NCBI GenBank assembly: GCA_965661005.1
Contig: CBFICB010000004.1
Location: 62,001 to 126,000 of the forward strand
DNA length: 64,000 nt
Source of the DNA: UBA5109 sp965661005
GTDB lineage: Bacteria > Pseudomonadota > Gammaproteobacteria > Pseudomonadales > Pseudohongiellaceae
Direction: 5' to 3'
Shown: positions 10,341 to 18,733 of the stretch, in pieces
How the letters are laid out: the number at the start of each line of letters is the position of its first letter
Numbering within the stretch: position 1 is the stretch's first letter
Notes under the pieces: model-generated
Database searches by the model: none
What the model was told of the DNA's origin: nothing
What the model saw: the letters and a program-made list of their open reading frames with translations, nothing else
Position numbers and translations under genes: made by a program

Positions 10341-10597
10341 CCGATAGTTTCATTACGTAGCTTTTTTAGTCGCAAAATTTCCATATTTCTGCCTTAGGTA
10401 TGGCAATGCGAATGATAGTTTCAGGTCTTATTGTTATAGCGCTTCCCTAATTAGGCAAAAGCCGATCAAGTTGTTACAAAGCTATATAGGTAAAGGCAGG
10501 CGAATTGAAAAGTATAAGTCTGCACTTAACAATTGCTGCTCCATATTTACTATGACCAGATTAGATTTTTCGAAATAGCTTGGTTGTTAGTATTTGC

Positions 10598-11650
10598 CTA
10601 GTTTTCATATGTCTGTTCAAGGCACTCATATGGATTCACTTGACGATAGGGTAACCAGACGAAATATTTGGTTAGGTCAAAAGTTTCAGTGTAATAAACT
10701 GGATCAGTCACAGTCAGGCGATAATCCATGCGCTCATAATCGGCTGAAGGCATAAATCTTTCAACAACAGTGATTTGATCGCTTTGCGGTTCCCCCGTCC
10801 AACCAAAATAGCCGGCGCTGATATGATCCGTTTCGACGACCAGAGTACTTCCTTCCCAATGACCGCGGGAAAAACCAAACATCGTGTGCTCTTCAGGTGC
10901 TACGGCATCAGGATTCATATGAATAGTCCGCATGGCATCATATTCTTCCATATGTAATTCGATGGTGTCTTCGACTTGAGTGAACTCTACAGGGAAAGGA
11001 GTCATCATGATCAGTGGAGTGCCTTTGGTGCCGCAGGCTAGTAGATCGTTATCCCATGGATCCCATTGTGCCAGGAAGGCTTCACCATCTTCGTTGAGAG
11101 GGTAGCCACCTCTGAACATAGGAAAGGCTTCCGGGTCATTCATAATGGTGCTCCAGGTGCGGAAAATACCATCAGCTGACGCCATGGCAGCGTCAATATC
11201 AACACCTGAGTTTTCAGCATCGACATAGCCAATTAAATTTCCTGCTTTTCCGGCTGAGAAATAGGGCCTTCCTGTACCGAAATCAAACTCATAACCAGTG
11301 GGTAATAAAACGTTGCTGGCTAGAATCTCAGGTCGATTAAGTTTGGAAGGGGAGCCTGCCATGGTTATGGTGTCACCAACCTTGATTTCATCGCCTTCAA
11401 CACCACGATTTCGCATGACGCTATAGGATATAGTTTCAGCACGCCAAAGCCGGGAATCCCCGGATTCATCCTCTACTCTAAAAAGAATATAGCCGTGCGG
11501 GTTGCGCCAGGACACCTGTTCTATGACCCCCGTGACTTCGATGGTCTGGTCTCCATCAAATAAAGCAACAGTAGAGTGGTGAGCGAAAGTTGTACCGGTA
11601 AAAAGAACAAAAGAAAAAAGGACGGCAACAAGTGTTAAAAAACGAGGCAT
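10598..11650 (-). CDS. Secreted DUF6152-like protein of unknown function
   Basis: A 350-residue protein with a signal peptide (MPRFLTLVAVLFSFVLF...TTFA, cut before HHST). The start of the mature part, HHSTVALFDGDQTIEVTGVI followed by WRNPHGYILF, matches the DUF6152 pattern HHSxxxxFD...TGxVxxVxWxNPH. The C-terminal half has GHWEGSTLVVETDHI and GEPQSDQITVVERF, a pattern shared with the proteins at 28387 and 30219 in this window. No catalytic motif is seen and no function is known. Lies 102 bases after fdsA on the same strand but has its own leader. Confidence 0.75.
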   Translation of the reverse strand: MPRFLTLVAVLFSFVLFTGTTFAHHSTVALFDGDQTIEVTGVIEQVSWRNPHGYILFRVEDESGDSRLWRAETISYSVMRNRGVEGDEIKVGDTITMAGSPSKLNRPEILASNVLLPTGYEFDFGTGRPYFSAGKAGNLIGYVDAENSGVDIDAAMASADGIFRTWSTIMNDPEAFPMFRGGYPLNEDGEAFLAQWDPWDNDLLACGTKGTPLIMMTPFPVEFTQVEDTIELHMEEYDAMRTIHMNPDAVAPEEHTMFGFSRGHWEGSTLVVETDHISAGYFGWTGEPQSDQITVVERFMPSADYERMDYRLTVTDPVYYTETFDLTKYFVWLPYRQVNPYECLEQTYEN

Positions 11651-11752
11651 GATTAGCTCCAGATATTATTATTTATTGGAATACTGCCACAAATAATGCG
11701 GTAGCAATAGCGTATTTGATATTAAACGATAAATAAAGGTTTACAGACTCTT

Positions 11753-14590
11753 TCAATTCGTTTGCATAGAGGCTTTAGTTTGTTTTGCCTGATAATCCAG
11801 ATAATGTTGCTGCCATTCTGAAATGTGATCGGTTAGTTCACATTGAACAGCAGTGACCTTATATTCGGGGCAACTTGTTGCCCAATCGCTATATTCCGTT
11901 GTGACAATATTGGCGCCAGAAAAAGGCATATGAAAAGTTGTATAAACCACGCCGGGTTGCATGCGTTGTGATATCAATGCATGTAAGGAGGTTTCACCTT
12001 TTCGACTTTTCAACATAATCAGATCCCCATTTTTAATGCCGCGCTCAGCGGCATCATAGGGATGAATTTCCAGAATATCTTCAGGGTGCCAGACATTATT
12101 GTCGGTGCGGCGTGTTTGTGCGCCGACATTATATTGGCTGAGTATCCTGCCGGTGGTTAATAGCAATGGAAATTTTGGGCTAACCTTCTCTTCGGTGGGT
12201 ATGAACTCTGTAATTTCAAATGCTCCCAAACCACGTACAAACTTATCAATATGCATAATGGGAGTGCCGTTCGGCGCCTCATCATTACAGGGCCATTGTA
12301 CACTGCCATCCCGGTCGAGCTTGTCAAAACTGACACCTGCAAAAGTCGGTGTCAGGCGTGCAATTTCATCCATGATCTCTGATGAATCATTGTAGTGCAT
12401 GGGGTAACCCATGGCCTGAGCGATTTCCATGGTAATTTGCCATTCATGTTTTCCTGTGCGTGGCTTGATCGCTGGTCTGACCCGGCCTAGACGGCGTTCG
12501 GCATTAGTGAAGGTGCCATTTTTTTCCAGAAAAGAGGTCCCCGGCAGAAAAACATGTGCGTATTTTGAGGTTTCATTTAGAAATAAATCCTGTACCAGAA
12601 GGCAGTCAAGATTGCGTAAGGCAGCTTCGACATGATGAATATCAGGGTCAGATTGCGCGACGTCTTCACCTTGTATGTACATGCCTTTGAAAGAACCTCC
12701 AACGGCTTCATTAAACATGTTAGGAATTCGGTAACCGGGTTCATTATCCAGTCTAATACCCCAGTCTTTTTCGAAGCTTTGCCGAGTCGGGTCATCACTG
12801 ACCGGTCGGTAACCCGGTAATTCATGAGGGAATGAGCCCATATCACAGGAGCCTTGCACATTATTTTGCCCCCTCAAGGGATTAACCCCACAGCCATTAA
12901 AGCCCAGATTGCCGGTGAGCATAGCCAGATTAGCCATGCCCATTACCATGGTGGAACCTTGTGAATGCTCGGTAACACCCAAGCCATAATAAATAGCAGC
13001 TCGTTCAGCACTGGCATAAAGTCGGGCTGATTTGCGAAGAATTTCAGCCTCTACACCTAGTACTTTTGAGACAAATTCAGGGGCGTTCTGTTTCTGTTTA
13101 ATAAAATCCAGCCATTGTTCAAATAAAGCTTTGTCACAGCGTTGATTAACATAATTCCAATCAACCAGGTTTTCCTCAACAATGGTGTAAGCGAAGGCAT
13201 TGATTAGTGCTACATTCGTGCCGGGCAAAATAGCCAAGTGAGCAGCAGCTTTAATATGCGGACTTTCAACCAAGTCTATACGACGAGGGTCTACAACGAT
13301 AATTTGCGCACCTTCACGCAACCTTTTTTTAATTCTGGAGGCAAATACAGGGTGCGCATCAGTTGGATTCGCCCCAATAAGTAAAATGACGTCAGTACTT
13401 TCAACGCTGATAAAATCTTGAGTGCCTGCGGAAGTGCCAAGTGTCTTATTTAAACCAAAGCCGGTAGGGGAATGACAAACACGGGCGCAGGTATCAATAT
13501 TATTATTTTCGAACGCAGCTCGGATCAGTTTTTGTACAACATACACTTCTTCATTGGTTGCGCGTGATGAGGAAATTCCTCCGATAGACTTGCGTCCATA
13601 TTCTTGTTGAAGTTCTTTAAATCTTTTGGCAGCAAATTGAATGGCTTCTTCCCAGCTCACTTCCTGCCAGGGGTCCTCAATGGATGCCCTGAGCATTGGC
13701 TTCAATATACGTTCTTTATGACTGGCATAACCCCATGCAAAACGCCCCTTAACGCAAGCATGGCCCTCGTTCGCTTTGCCGGTTTTAGCCGGTACCATTC
13801 TGACAACTTGATCTCCTTTCATTTCAGCATTAAAGGTGCAACCGACTCCGCAATAAGCACAGGTAGTTTCAATGCTATGTTCGGGTACACCATGATCAAT
13901 GACGGATTTTTCCATTAATGTTGCAGTGGGACAGGCTTGCACACAGGCGCCGCAAGAAACACACTCTGAGTTTAGAAAATTATTTTCAATACCGGCACTA
14001 ACATGAGATTCGAAACCGCGTTTACTGATAGTGAGCGCAAAAGTTCCCTGCACTTCATCACAGGCTCTAACGCAACGTGAACAAACAATGCACTTGCTGG
14101 GATCGAATGAAAAGTAGGGGTTAGAGTTATCCAATTCAGCGCTAAGGTGATTTTTGCCTTCATAGCCATAACGCACATTCCTTAAGCCAACAGTGCCAGC
14201 CATATCCTGTAATTCGCAATCACCATTAGCGCTACAGGTTAAGCAATCCAGTGGGTGATCGGATATATACAGTTCCATCACTCCTTTTCGTAATTTTGCC
14301 AGTTTCTGGCTTTGCGTATGTACTACCATTCCAGCCTCGACAGGTGTTGTGCATGAGGCCGGGGTGCCACGTCGCCCTTCAACTTCTACAAGACATAAAC
14401 GACAGGAACCAAAGGCCTCGAGGCTATCAGTTGCACAAAGTTTGGGTATGCTCGTGCCTAGCTGTTTGGCTGCACGCATGATGCTGGTATCTTTAGGCAC
14501 TACGACCTGATGGCCATCAATTTCCAGGCTGACTAAATCCTGATTTAGGGATTCAGGAGTTCCATAATCGATGTCACTTTTTAGACTCAT
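11753..14590 (-). CDS. fdsA: NAD-dependent formate dehydrogenase, molybdenum subunit FdsA
   Basis: Oxidises formate to CO2 at a bis-MGD molybdenum centre and passes electrons through Fe-S clusters to FdsB. In 945 residues: a [2Fe-2S] domain (C52, C63, C66, C80), a NuoG-like DHPLDCLTC segment (near 111-125), a two-cluster ferredoxin domain (C167-C177 and C210-C220), the [4Fe-4S] site CAYCGVGC (244-251) with C279, and the molybdopterin domain with Cys372 in RVCHSPTGFG as metal ligand. The enzyme is thus the cysteine, not selenocysteine, type. Overlaps fdsB by 17 bases. A small FdsD subunit gene, present downstream in many fds operons, is not found here. Confidence 0.95.
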   Translation of the reverse strand: MSLKSDIDYGTPESLNQDLVSLEIDGHQVVVPKDTSIMRAAKQLGTSIPKLCATDSLEAFGSCRLCLVEVEGRRGTPASCTTPVEAGMVVHTQSQKLAKLRKGVMELYISDHPLDCLTCSANGDCELQDMAGTVGLRNVRYGYEGKNHLSAELDNSNPYFSFDPSKCIVCSRCVRACDEVQGTFALTISKRGFESHVSAGIENNFLNSECVSCGACVQACPTATLMEKSVIDHGVPEHSIETTCAYCGVGCTFNAEMKGDQVVRMVPAKTGKANEGHACVKGRFAWGYASHKERILKPMLRASIEDPWQEVSWEEAIQFAAKRFKELQQEYGRKSIGGISSSRATNEEVYVVQKLIRAAFENNNIDTCARVCHSPTGFGLNKTLGTSAGTQDFISVESTDVILLIGANPTDAHPVFASRIKKRLREGAQIIVVDPRRIDLVESPHIKAAAHLAILPGTNVALINAFAYTIVEENLVDWNYVNQRCDKALFEQWLDFIKQKQNAPEFVSKVLGVEAEILRKSARLYASAERAAIYYGLGVTEHSQGSTMVMGMANLAMLTGNLGFNGCGVNPLRGQNNVQGSCDMGSFPHELPGYRPVSDDPTRQSFEKDWGIRLDNEPGYRIPNMFNEAVGGSFKGMYIQGEDVAQSDPDIHHVEAALRNLDCLLVQDLFLNETSKYAHVFLPGTSFLEKNGTFTNAERRLGRVRPAIKPRTGKHEWQITMEIAQAMGYPMHYNDSSEIMDEIARLTPTFAGVSFDKLDRDGSVQWPCNDEAPNGTPIMHIDKFVRGLGAFEITEFIPTEEKVSPKFPLLLTTGRILSQYNVGAQTRRTDNNVWHPEDILEIHPYDAAERGIKNGDLIMLKSRKGETSLHALISQRMQPGVVYTTFHMPFSGANIVTTEYSDWATSCPEYKVTAVQCELTDHISEWQQHYLDYQAKQTKASMQTN

Positions 14591-16157
14591 TAGGCCGCCT
14601 CATTTTTTCAGTTTCATCAGTTTGCTGAATGAATAATTGATGCAGTTTGACGGCGCTACGCACCGGCATTGGTGTTAATCCACCCATTGCGCAAAGTGAA
14701 GCATCTTCGAGTGTTTCACAAAGATCTTCAAGCAATTCATAGTGCTCAGTACTTTCCGCCTGATTTTGGCTAGTGCGAATTCGATCAATTACCTCTATGC
14801 CCCGAACTGAGCCTATTCTGCAGGGAGTGCATTTTCCACAGGATTCAATAGAACAGAATTCCATGGCAAATCGAGCCTGCTGCAGATAATCAACACTATT
14901 ATCAAACACCACAACACCCCCATGCCCGAGCATGCCGCCGGCTGTAACAAAGCTTTCATAGTCCAGACTCGTATCAAGCTGGTCACCTGAAAAATAGGCG
15001 CCTAAAGGTCCTCCGACCTGAGCCGCAGTAAGTGGATTGCCTGTATTAGTGCCGCCACCAAAATCGTTTATCAGTTGTCGAAGCGTCATACCAAAGGGAA
15101 TTTCTACCAAACCGCCATGTTTAATATTGCCACTGAGCTGAAAAGGCATAGTGCCTAATGATTTATTCTGACCAAAATTGGCATAATATTCAGCTCCTTT
15201 GGAAAGAATGATGGGGACAGAAGCTAAAGTGATGACATTGTTGACTACTGTTGGCTTTCCAAAAAGCCCCTTAATAGCCGGCAGTGGTGGTTTAAATCTG
15301 ATTTGTCCGCGCTTGCCTTCAAGGCTTTCCAGTAGCGAAGTTTCTTCACCGCAAATATAGGCTCCAGCGCCAATGTGTATGCGTATATCAAAATTATAAT
15401 TACTGCCTTTAATTTTATTACCGAGATAACCGGCTTCTCTGGCCTTTAATATGGCTTCTTCAAGGATGACTTTTGTTAATGGATATTCAGAACGCAAATA
15501 AATAACACCAAGCTCTGCTTCCACGGCAATTCCTGAGATTACCATGCCTTCTATCAGGCAATAGGGATCACCCTCCATCAGTAAGCGATCAGAAAAAGTA
15601 CCGCTATCACCTTCGTCGGCATTGCATACAATGTATTTGCAGTTATCGTCAGCATTAGCCACTGTCTGCCATTTTATGCCAGCAGGAAAAGCTGCGCCGC
15701 CACGCCCCCTTAGGCCTGAATTCAAAAGAGTTTTTATAATATCGCCAGGTTTGGTTTTAAGCGCTTTCGTTAATCCATCAAAGCCCCCGTGTTGAATATA
15801 GCCGTCCAGGGAAAGTGACTCTATATGGCCACAACGTGAAAAGGTTAAGCGTTTTTGTTGCTTGAACCAGGGAATGCCAGAGATTTCTCCAAGCTTGAGT
15901 TCGTGCTCTCCGGCATTTAAAAAATCTGCATCAAACAAACTTGTAATCAAGGATAGAGAGACTGGACCATAGGCTATGCGCTTACCCTTGTATTCAACTT
16001 CTAGCAGAGGCTCTAGCCACGATGCGCCGCGTGAACCATTTCTAAGGATTTGTAATGAAATTTTACGTTGAGAGGCTTCTCTCTCAATTGCGCTTATTAT
16101 TTCTTCAACACCTAAGGAAAGAGCAGTGGTTTCTCTAGGCAGATAAATTTTAGTCAT
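14574..16157 (-). CDS. fdsB: NAD-dependent formate dehydrogenase, FMN/NAD subunit FdsB
   Basis: Takes electrons from FdsA to reduce NAD. The 527-residue protein is a NuoF homologue: GRGGAAFPAGIKW (NADH loop), GAGAYICGEETSLLESLEGK (FMN and NAD site), and ESCGKCTPCR...C for the [4Fe-4S] cluster N3. The first 130 residues form an extra N-terminal thioredoxin-like domain, as in other FdsB proteins. Overlaps fdsG by 8 bases and fdsA by 17, so the three are translated together as a soluble cytoplasmic complex. Confidence 0.94.
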   Translation of the reverse strand: MTKIYLPRETTALSLGVEEIISAIEREASQRKISLQILRNGSRGASWLEPLLEVEYKGKRIAYGPVSLSLITSLFDADFLNAGEHELKLGEISGIPWFKQQKRLTFSRCGHIESLSLDGYIQHGGFDGLTKALKTKPGDIIKTLLNSGLRGRGGAAFPAGIKWQTVANADDNCKYIVCNADEGDSGTFSDRLLMEGDPYCLIEGMVISGIAVEAELGVIYLRSEYPLTKVILEEAILKAREAGYLGNKIKGSNYNFDIRIHIGAGAYICGEETSLLESLEGKRGQIRFKPPLPAIKGLFGKPTVVNNVITLASVPIILSKGAEYYANFGQNKSLGTMPFQLSGNIKHGGLVEIPFGMTLRQLINDFGGGTNTGNPLTAAQVGGPLGAYFSGDQLDTSLDYESFVTAGGMLGHGGVVVFDNSVDYLQQARFAMEFCSIESCGKCTPCRIGSVRGIEVIDRIRTSQNQAESTEHYELLEDLCETLEDASLCAMGGLTPMPVRSAVKLHQLFIQQTDETEKMRRPNESKK

Positions 16158-16662
16158 TCTTAGCTTCCTTAAGATTCTGCAGAAGCAGTTTTAATTTTTC
16201 GCTGTTAAGGCGGCTAATGATGTTGGAATTAATCATGAGATTAGGCGAGCAAGAACAGTTCCCCAGGCAATAAACAGGCTCTAGAGTAATATCAGCAATT
16301 TCATTAGTTTGATGAAAATCAATCTCCAGTGCTGCTTTAAGCTCAGCAGTTAATTTTCTTGACCCCATAGCCTGACAGGATTCCGCCTGGCAAATTTTTA
16401 ATACATATGAAGCTGGCTTGCTGTCTCTAAAGTCACGATAAAAACTGATAACGCCGTGGACTTCTGTTTTAGATAAATTGAAAAATTTTGCTAATAGAGG
16501 GATTAGCTCTTTGTCTATATAACCAAAGCTAGCTTGAAAAAAATGAAGAACATCTATCAGGTTGTCATCTTCGATATCAAAGTTTTTTAAGTAAGCCTGA
16601 GCCAGTTCCAAGTTCCAGTCTTCATAGCTGTTTTTAGGGATGTTATTAGCAAAATCTGACAC
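16150..16662 (-). CDS. fdsG: NAD-dependent formate dehydrogenase, [2Fe-2S] subunit FdsG
   Basis: A 170-residue NuoE-like subunit with the [2Fe-2S] ligands seen as CQAESC (C-x4-C) and CLGNC (C-x3-C). First gene of the fdsG-fdsB-fdsA operon. Starts at GTG (16662), with AGGG about 7 bases upstream. A palindrome (16678-16695) just before the ribosome site is a likely operator for the operon. Confidence 0.93.
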   Translation of the reverse strand: MSDFANNIPKNSYEDWNLELAQAYLKNFDIEDDNLIDVLHFFQASFGYIDKELIPLLAKFFNLSKTEVHGVISFYRDFRDSKPASYVLKICQAESCQAMGSRKLTAELKAALEIDFHQTNEIADITLEPVYCLGNCSCSPNLMINSNIISRLNSEKLKLLLQNLKEAKND

Positions 16663-16677
16663 GTAAAGCCCTTGTAT

Positions 16678-16695
16678 ATCGATAATGTTATCGAT
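16678..16695. promoter_or_regulatory. Palindromic operator candidate before fdsG
   Basis: ATCGATAA-TG-TTATCGAT: two exact 8-base inverted arms around a 2-base centre, 16 bases upstream of the fdsG start. This size and symmetry fit a dimeric regulator site (GntR- or LysR-like, for example). No regulator gene is in the window, so the binding protein is unknown. Confidence 0.6.
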
Positions 16696-16860
16696 TCTAT
16701 AAGCAAAAATAATGAGTCCAATAATCCTACCATATGCCTAGGTGACTGGCACGAATCTATTGAAATAGCGCTTATGACTGAGTTTTTCCATTGAACCTGG
16801 TTTTAGCTTAAATAGTTAGATGTAGTTCGCACTTTTGATGCATTAAGTAATAGAAGTAAT

Positions 16861-16880
16861 GTTAATGTGATGTCATTAAC
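16861..16880. promoter_or_regulatory. Inverted repeat upstream of the small membrane protein gene
   Basis: GTTAATG, 6 bases, CATTAAC: exact 7-base arms. The overlapping TGTGA-N6-TAACA resembles a CRP-type half-site pair with one mismatch. It lies 80 bases before the gene at 16960 and 180 before fdsG, so could serve either. Role is inferred. Confidence 0.35.
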
Positions 16881-16959
16881 AGATTAGTTTTCCCTATTTT
16901 CATTAGACTCAGTCCTCAGCTAACAAATAGCTGTATAGGAAATGCTGTTGAGGTGAATT

Positions 16960-17274
16960 ATGAAGATGCTTGGATATGGTTTAATAATATTTATGACATT
17001 AGGAATTACCCTGAGTCGAGCATTACTTGAACGGGTTGGTATGGAAACCAACTATTTATTTATTGCGCTTGGGGATTTCGTGGTTAGCGGCTTATTGGTT
17101 TATCGAGGCCTATTACTGATTATGATCGCGATAGGGATGAGCATTGCAGTGAATATGCCTGAAGGTTTCTTATTACAGTATTCCGTTGACAGAGATATTC
17201 TACTGGTCATTCTTCTTATGATGGTGATATTTCCGATTGGTCTTAGGGGAGCCAATAAGGTTCAGTTTAATTAG
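16960..17274 (+). CDS. Small inner-membrane protein of unknown function
   Basis: A 104-residue hydrophobic protein with about three membrane segments: near 1-22 (MLGYGLIIFMTLGITLS), 44-65 (YRGLLLIMIAIGMSIAV) and 78-95 (ILLVILLMMVIFPIGL). No family recognised. Read on the plus strand between fdsG and fdhD, both on the minus strand, so it is divergent from the formate dehydrogenase operon and shares its control region. GAGGTG lies about 6 bases before the ATG. A link with formate metabolism is a guess from position. Confidence 0.6.
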   Translation: MKMLGYGLIIFMTLGITLSRALLERVGMETNYLFIALGDFVVSGLLVYRGLLLIMIAIGMSIAVNMPEGFLLQYSVDRDILLVILLMMVIFPIGLRGANKVQFN

Positions 17275-17306
17275 AATCTTATAATTAAGTGTCAAAATCA
17301 GACAAT

Positions 17307-18122
17307 TCAAACGATGATACGATCATCGTCATGGTAAATGTTGAAGTTGGTTTCACTTAAAAAGCCTACCAAGGAAATATTAAATTCCTGTGCCAGTTCA
17401 ACAGCTAATGATGAGGGTGCTCCTACAGAAACCACCATTGGACACCTGGCCATAAGCGCTTTTTGCAGCAACTCAAAACTTGCACGTCCACTAAGTATTA
17501 AGCCGTTATTCCGCAAAGGTAAAGATTTTGCCATCATTAGCTCGCCAATTATTTTATCCATAGCGTTATGGCGGCCAATATCTTCTGCCAGTTTGATGAC
17601 TACACCCAGATTGTCAAAAATTCCGCAAGCATGGGTTCCTCCGGTACTGTGAAATAGATCTTGCTTAATTCGTAAGTTTTTACCAAGAGTGGCGAGTTCT
17701 TCACTACGGATTTGGAATTGATCCTGCCCAAGGGGTTCGGCGCCATTATTACTAAGTGCCTCCAGCGATGCTTTTCCACATATTCCGCAACTAGACGTTG
17801 TGTAGAAATGTCGATCAAGTTTTTTAATATCGAAACTGGCATCGTCGGATAATTCGAGTCTGATTAAATTTTCCTTAGTGGTATCAACATCAATGACCTG
17901 TTTCTCAGATTGAATAATATTTTCGCTAAACAAAAAACCCATTGTGAGCTCAATGTCCAGTCCTGGTGTTCGCATGGTTATGGCAATACTTTTGTGCACG
18001 CGTCCTTTTTTGGGGTCAATATAACCCAGACGTATTTCCAACGGTTCCTCATCAGCAACGACATCGTCTTGCTCTTTGCTTGTGGCATTCAATGGATTTA
18101 CTTTTGTTGTTTGGACGAACAT
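17307..18122 (-). CDS. fdhD: FdhD sulfurtransferase for formate dehydrogenase
   Basis: Transfers sulfur from the cysteine desulfurase to the molybdenum cofactor so that FdsA becomes active. At 271 residues it has the family length. TSSCGICGKASLE holds the sulfur-carrying CxxC pair near residue 113-116; EDIGRHNAMDKIIGE and LSGRASFELLQKALMA form the cofactor-binding region. Lies about 650 bases upstream of fdsG on the same strand, with the small membrane protein gene in between on the other strand. Confidence 0.95.
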   Translation of the reverse strand: MFVQTTKVNPLNATSKEQDDVVADEEPLEIRLGYIDPKKGRVHKSIAITMRTPGLDIELTMGFLFSENIIQSEKQVIDVDTTKENLIRLELSDDASFDIKKLDRHFYTTSSCGICGKASLEALSNNGAEPLGQDQFQIRSEELATLGKNLRIKQDLFHSTGGTHACGIFDNLGVVIKLAEDIGRHNAMDKIIGELMMAKSLPLRNNGLILSGRASFELLQKALMARCPMVVSVGAPSSLAVELAQEFNISLVGFLSETNFNIYHDDDRIIV

Positions 18123-18128
18123 GCCGGT

Positions 18129-18695
18129 TTAAAAATGCCTGGTAGTGATGTCTTTTGTGTTTGGGTCAACAAGTATTTCAGCGCAATGCATTGGGAATAT
18201 ATTCTGATTTCTGTCATGAAAATAGTGTTTTAAGGTTTCCATAACAGGGGTAAAGGCTAATTGATCCCAGGGTATATCATTCTCAGTATAAAGTTTAACG
18301 TCTAAACTTTCTGCGCCTGATGAAAAATTTAAGTCGAGTAGATTGGCGCGAAAAAATAAATGAACCTGATTAATGTGGGGCAGGTTGAATAAGCCATAGA
18401 GGTCCAGCAGCTCAATGTTAGCGCAAGCTTCTTCCCAGGTTTCTCTTATTGCGCCTTCATGGGTTGATTCGCCATTTTCCATAAAGCCCCCAGGTAAGGT
18501 CCAAAGGCCATAACGAGGTTCAATAGCACGTTTGCATAAGAGTACTTTGTCTTCATATACAGGAATGGTACCAACAATAATTCTGGGATTCTGATAATGA
18601 ATATGACCACAGTCATCACAGACATACCGTTCCCGGTCGTCATCTTTTGGAATGACTAGACTTAATTTGTTACCGCACTGGTTGCAGTGATTCAT
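18129..18695 (-). CDS. Nudix hydrolase with N-terminal zinc ribbon
   Basis: A 188-residue protein. CNQCGN and CDDCGH form a four-cysteine zinc ribbon at residues 4-29, followed by a Nudix domain with GGFMENGESTHEGAIRETWE, the Nudix box GX5EX7REUXEEXG with its metal-binding glutamates (final residues EEAC). Such proteins hydrolyse nucleoside-diphosphate compounds, often ADP-ribose or NADH; the true substrate cannot be told. It ends 6 bases from the fdhD start on the same strand and probably shares its transcript. Confidence 0.85.
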   Translation of the reverse strand: MNHCNQCGNKLSLVIPKDDDRERYVCDDCGHIHYQNPRIIVGTIPVYEDKVLLCKRAIEPRYGLWTLPGGFMENGESTHEGAIRETWEEACANIELLDLYGLFNLPHINQVHLFFRANLLDLNFSSGAESLDVKLYTENDIPWDQLAFTPVMETLKHYFHDRNQNIFPMHCAEILVDPNTKDITTRHF

Positions 18696-18733
18696 ATTGC
18701 TTTTTTATTCTACACTCGACATAAAGTAGTTAT

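Noticed and set aside
11753..16662. Complex I subunits (nuoE, nuoF, nuoG)
   Set aside because: The subunits resemble NuoE/F/G, but FdsA carries a full molybdopterin domain with the RVCHSPTGFG motif and FdhD is nearby, so this is formate dehydrogenase.
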